A stretch of DNA of 64,000 nt from the NCBI GenBank assembly GCA_038373865.1, contig JAXGGA010002996.1:1-64000 (forward strand), written 5' to 3'. The notes beneath the pieces are model-generated. The model worked only from the letters and a program-made list of their open reading frames with translations, was not told the DNA's origin and made no database searches. A program made the translations under genes and the position numbers. Shown in pieces: positions 1 through 10,941 of this stretch; the first letter of the stretch is position 1, and the number at the start of each line of letters is the position of its first letter. The DNA is from Uloborus plumipes (lineage: Eukaryota; Arthropoda; Arachnida; Araneae; Uloboridae).

Positions 1-435
1 TTGTTGCTGTAGATTTTTTATTGTTTTGACCCCAACTGGGGAAATTGATATTTAATGGAAAAAAAATCCTTGACTTTTCAACTTCCGGTTTTTTATACAG
101 AAAGTGCCACAAAAATTCAAGTAATTATAAGACATTTTTAGAATAAGGTTGAAGAGAAAAAAGTTTACCTCTTAAAATAACAGAGATTAAAATTTAATTT
201 CCCATATTTATCGACCTACACAAACCATCAGTCACTTTCATCCTTTAATACTGCATAGGGTCAGAGCAGAACAGAAAACGACGAAATCAGTTCAGTTTTT
301 GAAGGAATTTCGATCAGAAACAAATTATTTCTTTAAACTTTACGGCACGTTAAAAAGGGGTCTCTTTACATTAATCTTTAGCGGCCTCAAAGTGGTGATC
401 AGATTCTTTATTATCATTTAGCTAATTATAATGAG
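1..435. other. No gene or element recognised
   Basis: AT-rich sequence without a coding frame of note. The last 8 bases (428-435, ATAATGAG) form the left target duplication of the next element. Confidence 0.5.
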
Positions 436-1235
436 TAGGGAAGGGACCGATAAGCAAAATTGGCGATTACCGATACTGATTAATCGGCTGTTGATAATCG
501 GCCGATTAATCGGCTGAGCTGATTAATGAGTAAGGAATGATTGTTGTTACTACATACTATATTTTTACCATCACTCTTTTTTCTCTCTTATACACTTCCC
601 AAGTTTAGAAATAGTAAGTAATTAATTTCTGAGAGAAGATTTTTTTTTCTCATTTTCATAGTTTTCACAAAATAATTGCAATAATGTCTTATCAAAATTT
701 CTCTAGAACCAATTTCCTCATTTATTGTCAATATTACTAATACATTGTTAGTTAACTTGGCCAAAAAATCAAAAAAAAAAAATTGGGGATGGGGATGTCC
801 TGTGGGTGAGCACTAGAAATTAGAGTTAGGAAGACTTTTAATTCATACTTTTAATAATTAGTAGAAATTTTAATTCAATACTTTTATTCATTTGAAAATC
901 ATAGGTATATCACTAAAAAACGCTAGACTGTGATAAGGAGAAAACTGTCGCCACACGTTAGAATAATTGTCTGTAAACATTGACGATGTATATTTTATTT
1001 CAAAGTAGAAGAAAATTAATTAAAAAAATAACTTTATATCAGATGTGTAGATATTATTACTATTAATAATTATTCACTAGTTTCTTAGTGAAGGTAAACT
1101 TTAAAGAATAATATTTGAAAAATATTTTTCGTCCGATTAATCGGCCCAATTTTGCCGATTATTAATAATCGGCACTAGGTGACCGGATTATGACGATAAA
1201 GCGGTTCATGGCCGATTAATCGGTGCATCCACTAA
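436..1235. mobile_element. hAT-type non-autonomous element (MITE), 800 bp
   Basis: An 8-bp direct duplication ATAATGAG lies at 428-435 and 1236-1243, the size made by hAT transposases. The ends are related inverted repeats: the left reads TAGGGAAGGGACCGAT and the right, read inward, TTAGTGGATGCACCGAT. Copies of GATTAATCGG cluster within about 100 bp of each end (about 476-515 left, 1133-1223 right), like subterminal transposase-binding repeats. The interior is AT-rich and has no transposase frame, so it must have been mobilised in trans. The hAT assignment is inferred from the duplication length and end style. Confidence 0.72.
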
Positions 1236-1552
1236 ATAATGAGTTTACTAATACATTGTAAGTCTAGTAAATGATCACCTTAAGTTGAGAAATAAAGAGA
1301 GATAGAGAGACAATTTGAACAGGAAACTCTTTCCTAATGAGGAGAGCAGGGAATAATTGAAAGCTCAATAAATCCTATTTTAATAATTATTTTACTTTAA
1401 TATAGAACAGATGCTGTTTAAGTTAGTGTCGTTACTCCAGCCGTGGGGCAATTACTTCACTAGCAAAACTGCGTGTTTGATAACACAATGAGTATTCTAA
1501 AACCTCGTCGATTATGAGCTTTAAAAATGTGGCATGTGTGGGCAATTCCACC

Positions 1553-1958
1553 GTGACTCAGCGTTACAATTTGACGTGATTTTACAAAAGTAAATGTTAT
1601 ATATATAAAAGAAATAACCATGCCTGATTTAAATAAAGCTGTTGACAGTCATCTGGGATGCAGTAAGAACCTATGGATGTCAGCAATTTAAATTTCAACA
1701 GAAATAGATGGTGTTTCAACCTTAATTTAGCATCGTGACTCACGTTACAAAAAAAAGGAACTCAAGTTTTTTGGATAATTAAAAACCTAGGATTCCTGCT
1801 CTTTCAGAATAATAAAATTTAAAAACTGCTTTTCATGGCACAAAATATGCTTCTAAGTTATGATATATGCGAAATTTAAGTTCATTCTGCAGTCACTAAT
1901 TAAGTTAATCAATATGTTGAGTGTGACTCACGTTGCATAGTTTCGTGACTCACGTTAC
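1553..1958. repeat. Left subterminal motif cluster of copy 1
   Basis: Four copies of GTGACTCACGTTAC: 1553-1567 (one extra base), 1735-1748, 1923-1936 (one mismatch) and 1945-1958. Their starts lie 12, 194, 382 and 404 bp from the left terminus. The motif contains an imperfect inverted repeat, so a dimeric binding protein is plausible. The offsets nearly match those in copy 2. Confidence 0.8.
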
Positions 1959-2080
1959 ATCTCCGTTTTAGTCTTTTACTTTGCATCTTATTTTGAAAAT
2001 TTTATTGAGAGACTTCACTTAAATTCAATTAAAATTAATGCTTAATGGCTTGTTTTCTTTAGTTGATCAGTTTTAAATAC

Positions 2081-2215
2081 AGTAAAACCTCTCTGAGCGG
2101 TCACTTTTACAAATCGGTCACCCCTCTTAACGACCAATTTTTCGCAGCACGAATTTTTGTCCCATAGACATAGGGTTAAAATTCTCCTTAGCAGCTGCCA
2201 TCTAACCCCTCTGAA
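2081..2215 (+). repeat. Possible end fragment of a pogo/Tigger-like element
   Basis: The stretch starting CAGTAAAACCTCTCTGAGCG, followed by further short CCTCT...CGGTCA or CGACCA phrases, resembles the repetitive 5' end of a Tigger-like element. No matching inverted end (GAGAGGTTTTACTG) was found nearby, so at most it is a fragment embedded in the larger element. Assignment is from general resemblance only. Confidence 0.3.
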
Positions 2216-3375
2216 CGGTCACAGAGTAGATTCATCAATTCAATTTTCCAAAATATATGTTTGTCTTTTTTTTTATACTACCTTCCCGTATTTTCTCTGT
2301 GGCTGCATTGTACTGACTTCAAATTCTGAATTCATACATCTGAAAACTTTTACAGGATACTACACACCATTACATTTCATCTGATACCAATCATAACATT
2401 TAATGTTGCATAATGGCTGTAAAATTAGTTGACTGCTGTCAGAAGTAGGCTCTTCAAAGTACTTACTTTTCTCATCCACTACTGATGAATAATTAAATTT
2501 TAAGCATTTCAAATAAGAGCAAGTGAGATGTTGACCGTGCTTTTTAAAATTTCTCTTATGTTCCAATTTCATATGTATATATATTTTTTTTTTCTCTCGC
2601 TCAAGCTACTTTTTTAAATCATTTTCGTTTAGATTTTCTTGGGATAAATAATTTTTTTCAGCATGAGTTCGGTGGACATTGAAATCTTCTTTTCAAATGT
2701 ATATTACATTTACGGATGAGTATTGAGTGACTACTTATGACTACAGTTTAACTGTGAGGTGAATTAACGGAATTTCTCCTTGTTTTGGCAAGTCTTCCTT
2801 AGTGTATTTACATATTTGTGTACTTGTTGAAACGATATTTAAGAAGTTTGAATTCAGCCAAAATTTCCTTTGAAAGTTTCATGTGTTTATTTTTCAGCTT
2901 ATATTGAATTGCTAGAGACAATATCCTTAGCTTTTCGACTTTTCTCGTTAGACATTCTTTCATCTAGACACAATGTTTCTGTTTACATGCAATGTACTTC
3001 CCTTCTTGCTTCAATTTTTCTCGGCACCTTTTCCGTCATTCTGCGGTTGCTCGTTAAATATTAAAAAAAATTCTTTTACTGGAATGAAAAACCTTTTTTA
3101 GATGCGGAAGAAAAATATATGCATGCATAAACACACATGCTACACATTGGAAAGCTGAGGGCCAAAACTGAGACCCAGTGCACTAATTGAAAGATTATAA
3201 AACACTAAAAGAATTAAAATTACGCTATTTATATTTAATTTCATCAGTATTATTAATTATATGTAGGTGTGTACAAGTGCTAACCCTCTCTTTAGACCCT
3301 AAAATACCATTAGGGCACATTAAATACTTTTAAGAAGTTAATATTAGCTTGTATTGGCTGTAACTCACTTTTCGC

Positions 3376-3557
3376 GTGACTCACGTTACAAAATAAACAT
3401 CCTTATTTTTTGAATAAAAAAGCAAAAAACTCTAAATTGGCCAATAAATTCTTTTTTGTAATGTACATGAGTAGGAGAAACAGGAAAAAAAATTTTCATT
3501 TATAAGCTATAAAATTTGGAAATATTAAAAAAATTAAGTTTTCGTGACTCACGTTAC
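3376..3557. repeat. Right subterminal motif pair of copy 1
   Basis: Two exact copies of GTGACTCACGTTAC at 3376-3389 and 3544-3557. They end 527 and 359 bp before the right terminus. Copy 2 has equivalents ending 526 and 358 bp before its terminus. Confidence 0.8.
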
Positions 3558-3924
3558 ACAAAATTTAATGGTTTAAAAACTACTTTAAAAAATTATTTTA
3601 AGAATAAATTTCAAAATGTACTGTTAATAATTGTTTTCTCATCGAATAAATCTGCCAGGAAAAAATGCAATTAAATTGTAGAAACAGGCTAAACCAATAA
3701 AACATGCTCGTTTAAAATTGTGTCTAGCAGAGAGAGACTTTTACAAGATTGTGAGCTCATAGAGCAAGCTCTCTTACAAAAAGAAAATGATTCACCTGAA
3801 GTTTCTTTTTTTCTAATTTGTATACTTCAATCAATATAGAGAACCTCCAAAAAAAATTAAGACAATTTTTCAACATTTTTTTTTAACACCGAGTTCCCAT
3901 GTTGCCTGGAATTGCCCATGTGTG

Positions 3925-4933
3925 GTAACTTTTGCGTTGGGTTTCTCTAAAGTAGTATAGTTCCCATTGTAAAAAGGATAAAGAAAAGTTCCTGAAAAAT
4001 AATGGGTAGCTAATGTGCCAAATTTCATTCAGTAACAAATCTGGCAAAAAAACAGGAAAGCTTCCCAGCGAAAGTAAGTAACGCTCCTAAATTTAACCAA
4101 GAATCTTTCTGAAAGATTAATAAACCTTCCCAATAAAACGCAGTCCCGTTCCTAGAATGAATCAGGAACCTGTAGAGAAAACCTTCGATATGTTTGTAGA
4201 TACAGCTTGGCACCTCCCTGATTTACTAGGAAAGCTATGGAAGCAAATATGGCCGAAACTCATGCAGAACTGCAAGCAAAAAACAGAATACCTTATTTAC
4301 CATCAATTCATGAAAAGCTACAGTATCCAGAGATTACACTTCACCCTCATTTCAAGCTTAGTCAATCCGAACGGACAATAGTTCGGCTGAGAGCGAAACT
4401 CTTAATGAAAACGCTGAAAATATTTTACCATCATAATTCAAAAATATTTTCCGCATCAGTGAGAATCCTGAATTAATGCAACTTGTAGAAATTCAGGAAA
4501 CTTTTTTCAAAGATAATTGTTTTTCGCAAAACATTGGAAGAAACCTGTGAAATTTCGGAACGTTGCCTGAAAATAATCTGTTACGTTTCGGAATTTTCTT
4601 AGTATATGTGCAATAAAGGATGAGTTAGATAAAATGCGAAAAAGCTAAATGCAATCTTAATCGGAAATTCTATGTCTCAGACTCATTATTGCTTGTCAAA
4701 TTTACATTCTCCGTTTCGCCTCCGTGGACCGCCTATGCGAAGTAGCGCAACACCATAGAGGCGTTATCAACACTATTCTTGCTTCAGTCTTCCCCAGTTA
4801 ATCACTTCACGATGATTCTTAGTAATCAGTCATAGGGCATGTGAAAATCAGGAGAAATCCTAACTGATGTCAACTTTGTTACCTTCATTTAACACCATAC
4901 CTCATAGTTAATTAAAAGTTTTTATCATCGCCT
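3925..4933. other. No gene recognised
   Basis: Several short overlapping frames exist on both strands around 4025-4476, but none has a recognisable motif and none is favoured over the others. I see no element boundary. Confidence 0.4.
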
Positions 4934-5475
4934 AATGCTACTCGACCAGAATCTGGCATGAAGTAATCAGGAAAAACATGAAGACTTATGAATGCTCAGA
5001 ACATTACGATCTGTAATCAGAATCCACCAATGCTTCCAATGGAAATAAGCATGTCCTAATTATTCTATAATTCACACAGGGCGTTATACTTTAATATTGC
5101 CAACGTACTAAAAATTGAATATAAAATAAATATTTAAAATTTTTAACTGGTCACTGTCAGCATCTCACAATGCTACTCGGCCAATATCCAGCATGAAGTA
5201 ATCTTAAAAAGTAGGGATTAGAGCCCAGAGCTTTACGATCTGTAATCAGAATCCACCAATGCATAGGTGCAAGTCCCTAATTTTTCTATGATTCACACAT
5301 AACGTTATGCTTTAACATACTAAAAGCTTGAGTAGAAAATTAATGTTTAAAAATCGTAACAGAATATTGTTAGAATCTCACAAAGCTACTCGACCATCAT
5401 TCGGTATGATGAAATCACGAAAAATAGAAAGGCCTATTAATTTACGGAGCATTACAATCTTCCATTTATAAAAAG
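4934..5475. repeat. Degenerate tandem repeat, about 213-235 bp unit, 2.5 copies
   Basis: The phrase (C)AA(T/A)GCTACTCG(A/G)CCA starts at about 4934, 5169 and 5382. Each copy continues with related text: GCATGAAGTAATC or GTATGATGAAATC, then ACGATCTGTAATCAGAATCC in the first two, then TTCACACA. The units are diverged and differ in length by about 22 bp. No terminal repeats or coding frame were seen. It may be a remnant of a minisatellite or of an internally repeated transposon. Confidence 0.6.
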
Positions 5476-6681
5476 CAAAGACCATAAAAAAAATTCAATA
5501 CCGAAACTATTATTTTGTAATACAAAAATTACAAATAATGTGATTTTCGGCAGATTCCAAAAAAAAAAAAACAAACAATACAAACTATGGCAAAGCAAAA
5601 AATTCCTTGTCGAAAAAATAAATGCACTATGAATGTTTCAAAAGATTCCATTTTGAAAAGAATGCATAATATATGTGCTATAAAAAATAACAGTTTTTAC
5701 GCTGCATCGAAATTCATTGCACAAAAAAAACTTAATAATTAAATGAAACAAGCAAATGTTTATAATATGCTTTTGTAGCGATAGAAATTAGTTTCAGATT
5801 TTGAAAATGAAAAATGAAACGCGCTTCTTTTTTATCCCCAAACATAATTACTAAAAGGTCCAAGCCATTTTTCTCGTAGCAAAGACATTTTTTATAGAGC
5901 CTGACATTATGTTTCTAAGATGGATAAATATTTACATATTTTTTACTTATCCTCGAATGGAAAATGGAAAAATTAATCAACAATGAATAATAAATTAATT
6001 ATTGAGTTATTATATTTACAAAATCTTTAATGATTAATGCCGATATATTTTGAATATAGAAGTTGATCACGTGCAAATTAACATTTTTAAGTTATACTTG
6101 ATGGAGTGTTATTAACGAACACTATGATTTACTGATTAGTCTTAATCGGAGCAGATAAACCTAAAATCAAATTATTACAGAATAATTGCAATATCCAATA
6201 TTATACTATGCTTATTTATTTATATCATTCTAAAAGAATGCACAGAAATACATCATGCAGAAGATGCATTAAATGCGAGAGACGTTTTATTACATTGCAA
6301 ATAAACAATTAACGAAATGTTAAATATTCAATTCAAAATCAAGTTAACTGTGGAGTAAAGGTATCAGTCGAAAAACATTTTAAAAGTGCATGAAATAAAT
6401 GACATAAAAAGTTAAATATATTTGTCCCTTGAAAGAGTTATGACTTAGATTGCGAGGAAATGTGTAAGATTTTTGTGTGTCGGAAATGAAATAAATTTAC
6501 GAAACAGAGAATGCATAATTATCCGATTTCTACAGATAACATGCGATAATACGTTTTTAAAGAATGAGCTTATATCTATAATAAGGCTATTTTACTAAGA
6601 TCGTAATAATTCCATACATAAGCTATGATTTTATGCTGATTGGTTGGTTTTCAGTCTCTCAAAACTACTATTCTCAAGGCA
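5476..6681. other. No gene or element recognised
   Basis: Very AT-rich sequence with poly-A tracts. No open frame, terminal repeat or RNA-gene box was recognised. Confidence 0.45.
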
Positions 6682-6731
6682 GTGAGTTACCGCCCTTAAG
6701 CCAGGGCTAAGGCAGAACTACATGTAATACA
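6682..6731. repeat. Direct repeat, copy 1 (left of LINE fragment)
   Basis: The block GTGAGTTACCGCCCTTAAGC plus the following 30 bases, ending GTAATAC, recurs with few differences at 7348-7398. The two copies bracket the LINE reverse-transcriptase fragment. They could be an unusually long target duplication or two parts of an older dispersed repeat. Confidence 0.7.
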
Positions 6732-6840
6732 CTGCCAGTTCGGTTATACCACCCAGAAACTGCAGTTTCGTTCTTAAGAGAGCTCATCAGTTAGGAATAG
6801 GCAGTGCCAAACAAACTGGTTCTTCTTCTTCTTTAGTCTC

Positions 6841-7314
6841 TTAACGCCTAGTAGCGCATGAGGCCGCTAGCGTGGCTTTCCAACCTGTACGGTTCAGTGC
6901 CGCTTCCCCAGCTTGGCTAGCCAAAGGCATTTCGTTCTTAAATGGCCATCTGGCGCCATGTAAGTTTTGGACGGCCTCGCTTCCTTTTCCATCAGGGATC
7001 CACGTGAGAGCAGTTCTTGTTGGGTCTATTGCTTTCATTCTGAGAACATTTCCTATCCAAGTCCATCTTTGCTTTTTCACCTGTGTAGTTATGGGCTTGC
7101 AATTAGTGCGTCTGTATAGGTCTGAATTAGAAATTTTATTTGGCCAGTAAATGTTTAGGATTCTTCTCAGGTTTTTGGTTTGGAAGGCATCGAGCTCTTT
7201 TTCTTGCTGTCTGGTTAACTTCCATGTATTGCTTCCATAGAGTAGGATAAACAAACTGGTAGCTAAAGTAAAATTAGCACACCAGCGAGAGACCGCAGGA
7301 ATGGCGCGGCCCAT
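6841..7314 (-). pseudogene. LINE (non-LTR retrotransposon) reverse-transcriptase C-terminal fragment
   Basis: A 157-codon minus-strand frame covers the region downstream of the reverse-transcriptase catalytic core. Recognisable landmarks typical of arthropod LINE polyproteins are LLYGSNTWKLT (residues about 24-34), the NLRRILNIYWPNKISNSDL block (about 48-66), and KKQRWTWIGNVLR followed by TALTWIPDGKG (about 80-111). The upstream catalytic domain (YADD box) and endonuclease are absent, so this is a 5'-truncated copy, the usual LINE fate. The frame runs to a stop at 6841, after which the minus strand reads a short GAA repeat (about 6820-6832) like a simple 3' tail. The Met at 7314 is just the first in the fragment. 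The clade cannot be fixed from this piece. Confidence 0.75.
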
Positions 7315-7347
7315 CTCTTAAATTGAAAGCAAAGCTTGGGTGTTGGT

Positions 7348-7398
7348 AGTAAGTTACCTCCTCTAAGCCAGGGCTAAGGCAGAACTACGTGTAATACA
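7348..7398. repeat. Direct repeat, copy 2 (right of LINE fragment)
   Basis: Matches 6682-6731 with scattered substitutions (GTAAGTTACCTCCTCTAAGC at its start; GTAATAC at its end). Beyond GTAATAC the flanks differ. Confidence 0.7.
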
Positions 7399-7584
7399 AA
7401 ACAATTTCTCCTCAAAGTTGCGACTGGTGTCTGCTGACGTTATAACTTTTCAATATGCAAATTCTTCCACATATTTTAAATTTTTTAATTGATACTTTAC
7501 ATAGCTATTGATTCTTTATTTTTTTCTACTTATCATTTAAATATATTTTCGCTCTCTCTACCTTGCATACAAAAAAAAAGTAAA

Positions 7585-7692
7585 TTTAGAACAGATGCAT
7601 GGGATGTTTTGACTGATTTAAGTGTTTTTTGGTGTGCTGAATCCGAATATGAACTTCATTTTTTACTAATTTTTGAACCCTACTTTTCTTAA
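7585..7692 (+). pseudogene. Dispersed repeat with conserved peptide AWDVLTDL..F.CAESE, copy 1
   Basis: The plus frame reads RTDAWDVLTDLSVFWCAESE followed by YELHF and a stop at 7692. Near-identical peptides occur at 9571-9710 (plus) and, more diverged, at 13110-13220 (minus). Retention of the same frame in three copies suggests a protein-coding repeat (probably a transposon gene) rather than chance, but I do not recognise the parent protein. Short and truncated on both sides. Confidence 0.5.
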
Positions 7693-9570
7693 TTTTTTCT
7701 CTTATGTCTTGAGTCTCAGTTATTCACAGCTAGGAAAAAACTTGTGAGGGTCTTATACCTTACCTTCTAGTACAGACATCGTAAAGATTTACATCGGTCC
7801 CTAGTTTTAATTGCAAAAGTTTTGCTTTCAAAATATGTCAGATAAAAGTTTTTACATTCGAACTTTATAACCTCTATTAAATCATTTCGGGCGAAATATG
7901 AAGTATATTTTAAAAGAACAGTAAAAAATACGTTTTAATGCAAATTGTAGCTTTTGTTTTGACTATGGTCACTAAATTTGAAATTTTATAAACGTTTATT
8001 CGCGATGCAACTGTATTTAGACGAGCATCTGAGTAGATTTTAACTGCGTAATTAATCCTCAGCCGTGATTCCCAAATCAGTCTCGATTCGAAGCTTCAAT
8101 GCAGCTTCAAAGACTAAAGCATTCTCCCTTGTGATGGACCAAACACAATAGTTAAATAAGCCATTTGGCGAATGAAATTTTTCATTTGCCAAAAAAAAAA
8201 AGCTTCTGATTCACTGTATTTGTATCTATTCTTTAGCAATTAGGGATTACATTAGACCCAAGTCATCAGTGGTTTTTTTTTTTTGAAAATAAAGTTTACT
8301 GAATTCGAATAGTTTTGAGTCAGTGTTTAACACACAACCTCAACGCTGGCACTTCAAGTTTTTAATTGAGAGCTAATATTGAAAAAGATATTTGAAGTCC
8401 ACATTCAAAGTAAATTTGTATATAATATTTTTGTACTTTAAAGTAGATTAATTAGCTTTAAGGGCTCTTTGAAAACACTTTAAAGAAAAATCGTGAGATT
8501 TTTTGAATAAAAAATTTAATAAGTTGGCAGTTTTTATTTTTCACTGTACTTCCCAAAACTATTTCTGTATCCACCCCTGCACACTCTAGGTGGGGAGGAC
8601 TTTGCGCTTACTAGCATATGAGGACTGCAAAATTGTTGGATTGTTGGCTCTCCTCGCCTCCAAATACTTACTATGTGGTCCATGAGAAAAAAAGGCTGAA
8701 GAACCCTCTTTTAGATTAAAAAAAAAAAACTTCGAATGTTCTATTTTAAAACTAAACAATTTTATTTCTTTTGTTTGTCCTCGTTTTTCATACAACATTC
8801 AAAATATAGTTCTACTCAAACTGTTGAATTTCCTAAAGTTTTTTTATTAACTTATTTACTCTAGAGGCAAAACCGTTTCACTTCAAGCGTTAAACATTTT
8901 TTTATTTTTAAACTTTTTTTTTAATATTTTGTTTTACAACACCAGATTCAAAGAAAACTCTAGTTAGTCACAAAGATAATTTTCGTTTCTTCTAATCCTT
9001 CTTACTTCTTCCTCTTAGTTTAATTTTATTGAGTTTGTTTCTAGATTTTATCTTATAAAGTTTTTCTCTCATAATCTCCATTTGTGATTCTCTTTAACTC
9101 TTATCCTTTCCGTACACTTTATTGATATTTAACTTTCAATGTTTGTTCAGTATATTTTATCGTTCATTGAACTGCGTTAACATTAACTTTTCCCTGACAA
9201 TGCCTTTTTCCTGACACTAAAACTGAACTGTTTTTCTTGACAGTTAGGGCACTTTCCCCAACAAGTTGCTTGGAAAAAAATAGCTATTTACGTCACGGAC
9301 CTAATCGTTATTTTGATGATTTTCCTGGCAGAAAATAGATATTGGATTGAAAAACAACATTTGCTCTAATTCTCCTTAACGTTACAAGGAAAGTAGATAG
9401 AAATAAGGTGTTTAATTCTCTAAGAGTTGGTAAAAGAAAACATTTAAACAAAATCAAAATCAAAATTTAAGCTGTCGTTTTAAACTAAAATCTCAAGCAA
9501 TCGTTTGAAAGCTTAAAGCAGCTCTTACTTTTTACAATTTCTAATAATTATACTGATTTGCAAAAAAAAT
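7693..9570. other. No gene recognised; possible hAT end near 8625-8730
   Basis: AT-rich. Read on the minus strand, about 8625-8730 starts AGAGGGTTCTTCAGCC and continues to CATGGACCACATAG. This resembles the end sequence common in hAT-family repeats (a GGTTC...GGACCAC style terminus), but no partner end or target duplication was found. Nothing else stands out. Confidence 0.35.
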
Positions 9571-9710
9571 TCGAACAGATGCATGGGATATTTTGACTGA
9601 TTTAAGTGTTTTTTTGTGTGCTGAATCCGAATATGAACTTCATTTTTTTTCTATCACGTACAGATTTTTTGCAATACGTGAGGACTTAATTGTCAAAGTC
9701 AAAAAATAAA
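9571..9710 (+). pseudogene. Dispersed repeat with conserved peptide, copy 2
   Basis: The plus frame IRTDAWDILTDLSVFLCAES continues through EYELHFF to a stop at about 9710. This copy extends further than copy 1 and overlaps the extra region seen in copy 3 (CACGTACAG...TTTTTTGC). It converges on the minus-strand pseudogene that follows. Parent gene unknown. Confidence 0.5.
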
Positions 9711-9839
9711 AGTTATGAACAAAATCATGTATTTATTGGGAAAAGGGCTGTACAAATTTTTTTACTCATAACAACACATTTTAAAAAGTGGATCATGTTT
9801 AGTGTTTACTCCTTTTCACGGTAAAACCATTTTTTTTTC

Positions 9840-10430
9840 TTTTCATTGATACTCCTATTGGTGCGCTTTCGCTGGTTGGAACTCTAAGTTTCCCGCTTAA
9901 GCATCCAACAGTAGTCTGACATCATATTTAGATTTCCGTCTTTCGCATCTCGATGAAATATCTCATCCTGCTCCTCACTAAAATCACCAAGATTTTGGAA
10001 AAATAGTCTACATGGGACTGTAGAAAATGGATTTTTAAACTCATGTTGCAGTGCTGAACTTTGAATGCAGCCAACATCCTCTTAATGATGTTTTTTTGCT
10101 AGAGTTTTTGTTACTTCCTAAAACTTTTGTACCTCCTTGAATGAGTTTCAGGCTTCTTTTTCAGTTTCATTCATTGATTGATTCAAAAACAATGGGTAAG
10201 ATGAAAGTTTGCGCATGTCAGGTTCTGTGAATATTACCTCTTTCAATTTAGCTTCAGAAAATTTTGGAAAATTCGAACAAACATATTTTTAAGTCTCCAT
10301 CTCTTGGCAAGCACTTGATAAATTGCTTCATCAGTCCTAATTTAATATGAAGATGGGAAAACAGAACCTTTTCCCGATCAACCACTATACTGTCCATCGT
10401 TAAAAGCTACGACAACACCTAGCACCTTTG
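9840..10430 (-). pseudogene. Decayed conserved arthropod protein gene (uncharacterised, MSLKIHFL...DYCWMLKRE)
   Basis: Read on the minus strand, pieces in shifting frames give VVDREKVLF and HIKLGLMKQFIK (about 10330-10395), then MSLKIHFLQSHVDYF starting at 10044, then, after a frameshift near 10005, LGDFSEEQDEIFHRDAKDG and SDYCWMLKRET, ending at a stop near 9884. I recall this order of motifs from an uncharacterised protein present in many copies in arthropod genomes, probably transposon-associated. That link is from memory and untested. At least one frameshift and internal stops (after about 10290) make it non-functional. It converges on the repeat copy at 9571-9710. Confidence 0.6.
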
Positions 10431-10940
10431 AAGGGTTCTATTTTAAAAAATAGTGCACTTGATTAAAAAATGCACCATGGCAGCATTTCTGCTAATTCTA
10501 ATATTATTTTGTTTTCCTGGATTCGGTAAGAGGAAGGGGAAAAACTTAAAAAGAAAAAAACATCAACACAAACCAATACTTTTAATAAACGAATGTAACG
10601 AAAAAAATAATAAATCCACTCATATTCTCTTATATCTCTCTTATCACTATCACCCTTATTTTAATAATATCCATAATAGCCCTAGAACCCATTGCAACAT
10701 ATTTAAACCTGATCAATGTTGCTCTGTAGGTGAGTGTAGCAGGCCTGTTTTCTCTTTTCCTCATCCAACACCCACCCTCGCTCTCTCCCTTTTTTTTCAG
10801 TTTTTATAACTGTGGGTACTCTTTGAACATCAAAGAAGCAAACAAGAAAAACTATTTGTAATAAACATTTTTTAAATCATTAACTAGTATAATATTCTTT
10901 CAGTTTTATAGTGGTAAAATGCTACATTACCATAAAAAAA
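10431..10940. other. No gene recognised
   Basis: A 118-codon plus frame at 10453-10809 begins with a hydrophobic, signal-peptide-like stretch (AAFLLILILFCFPGFG). It then runs into lysine- and histidine-rich low complexity with no family resemblance and no supporting context. I treat it as a chance frame in skewed sequence. Confidence 0.4.
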
Positions 10941-10941
10941 A

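Larger units (their letters stand above)
1541..3916. mobile_element. GGCAATTCCA-ended element, copy 1 (hAT-like, non-autonomous)
   Basis: Terminal inverted repeats GGCAATTCCA (1541-1550) and TGGAATTGCC (3907-3916) are flanked by the 8-bp direct duplication CATGTGTG at 1533-1540 and 3917-3924. An alternative parse is GGGCAATTCCA ends with 6-bp ATGTGT. The element is 2376 bp with no transposase frame. A 14-bp motif, GTGACTCACGTTAC or a close variant, occurs six times: four near the left end and two near the right. Copy 2 lies at 18346-20338. An 8-bp duplication points to hAT, but without a transposase this stays inferred. Confidence 0.68.

Noticed and set aside
1553..3557. Repeated 14-bp motif as a CRISPR-like array
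   Set aside because: Spacing is irregular and large (about 20-190 bp), the repeats are confined to the ends of a transposon, and the DNA is eukaryotic.
4025..4476. Cluster of overlapping short frames on both strands
   Set aside because: No motif, no conserved partner in the window, and mutually overlapping. Chance frames are enough.
10453..10809. 118-codon frame with a hydrophobic start, like a secreted protein
   Set aside because: After the first 25 residues it is lysine/histidine-rich low complexity without cysteine pattern, repeats or neighbours that support a gene.
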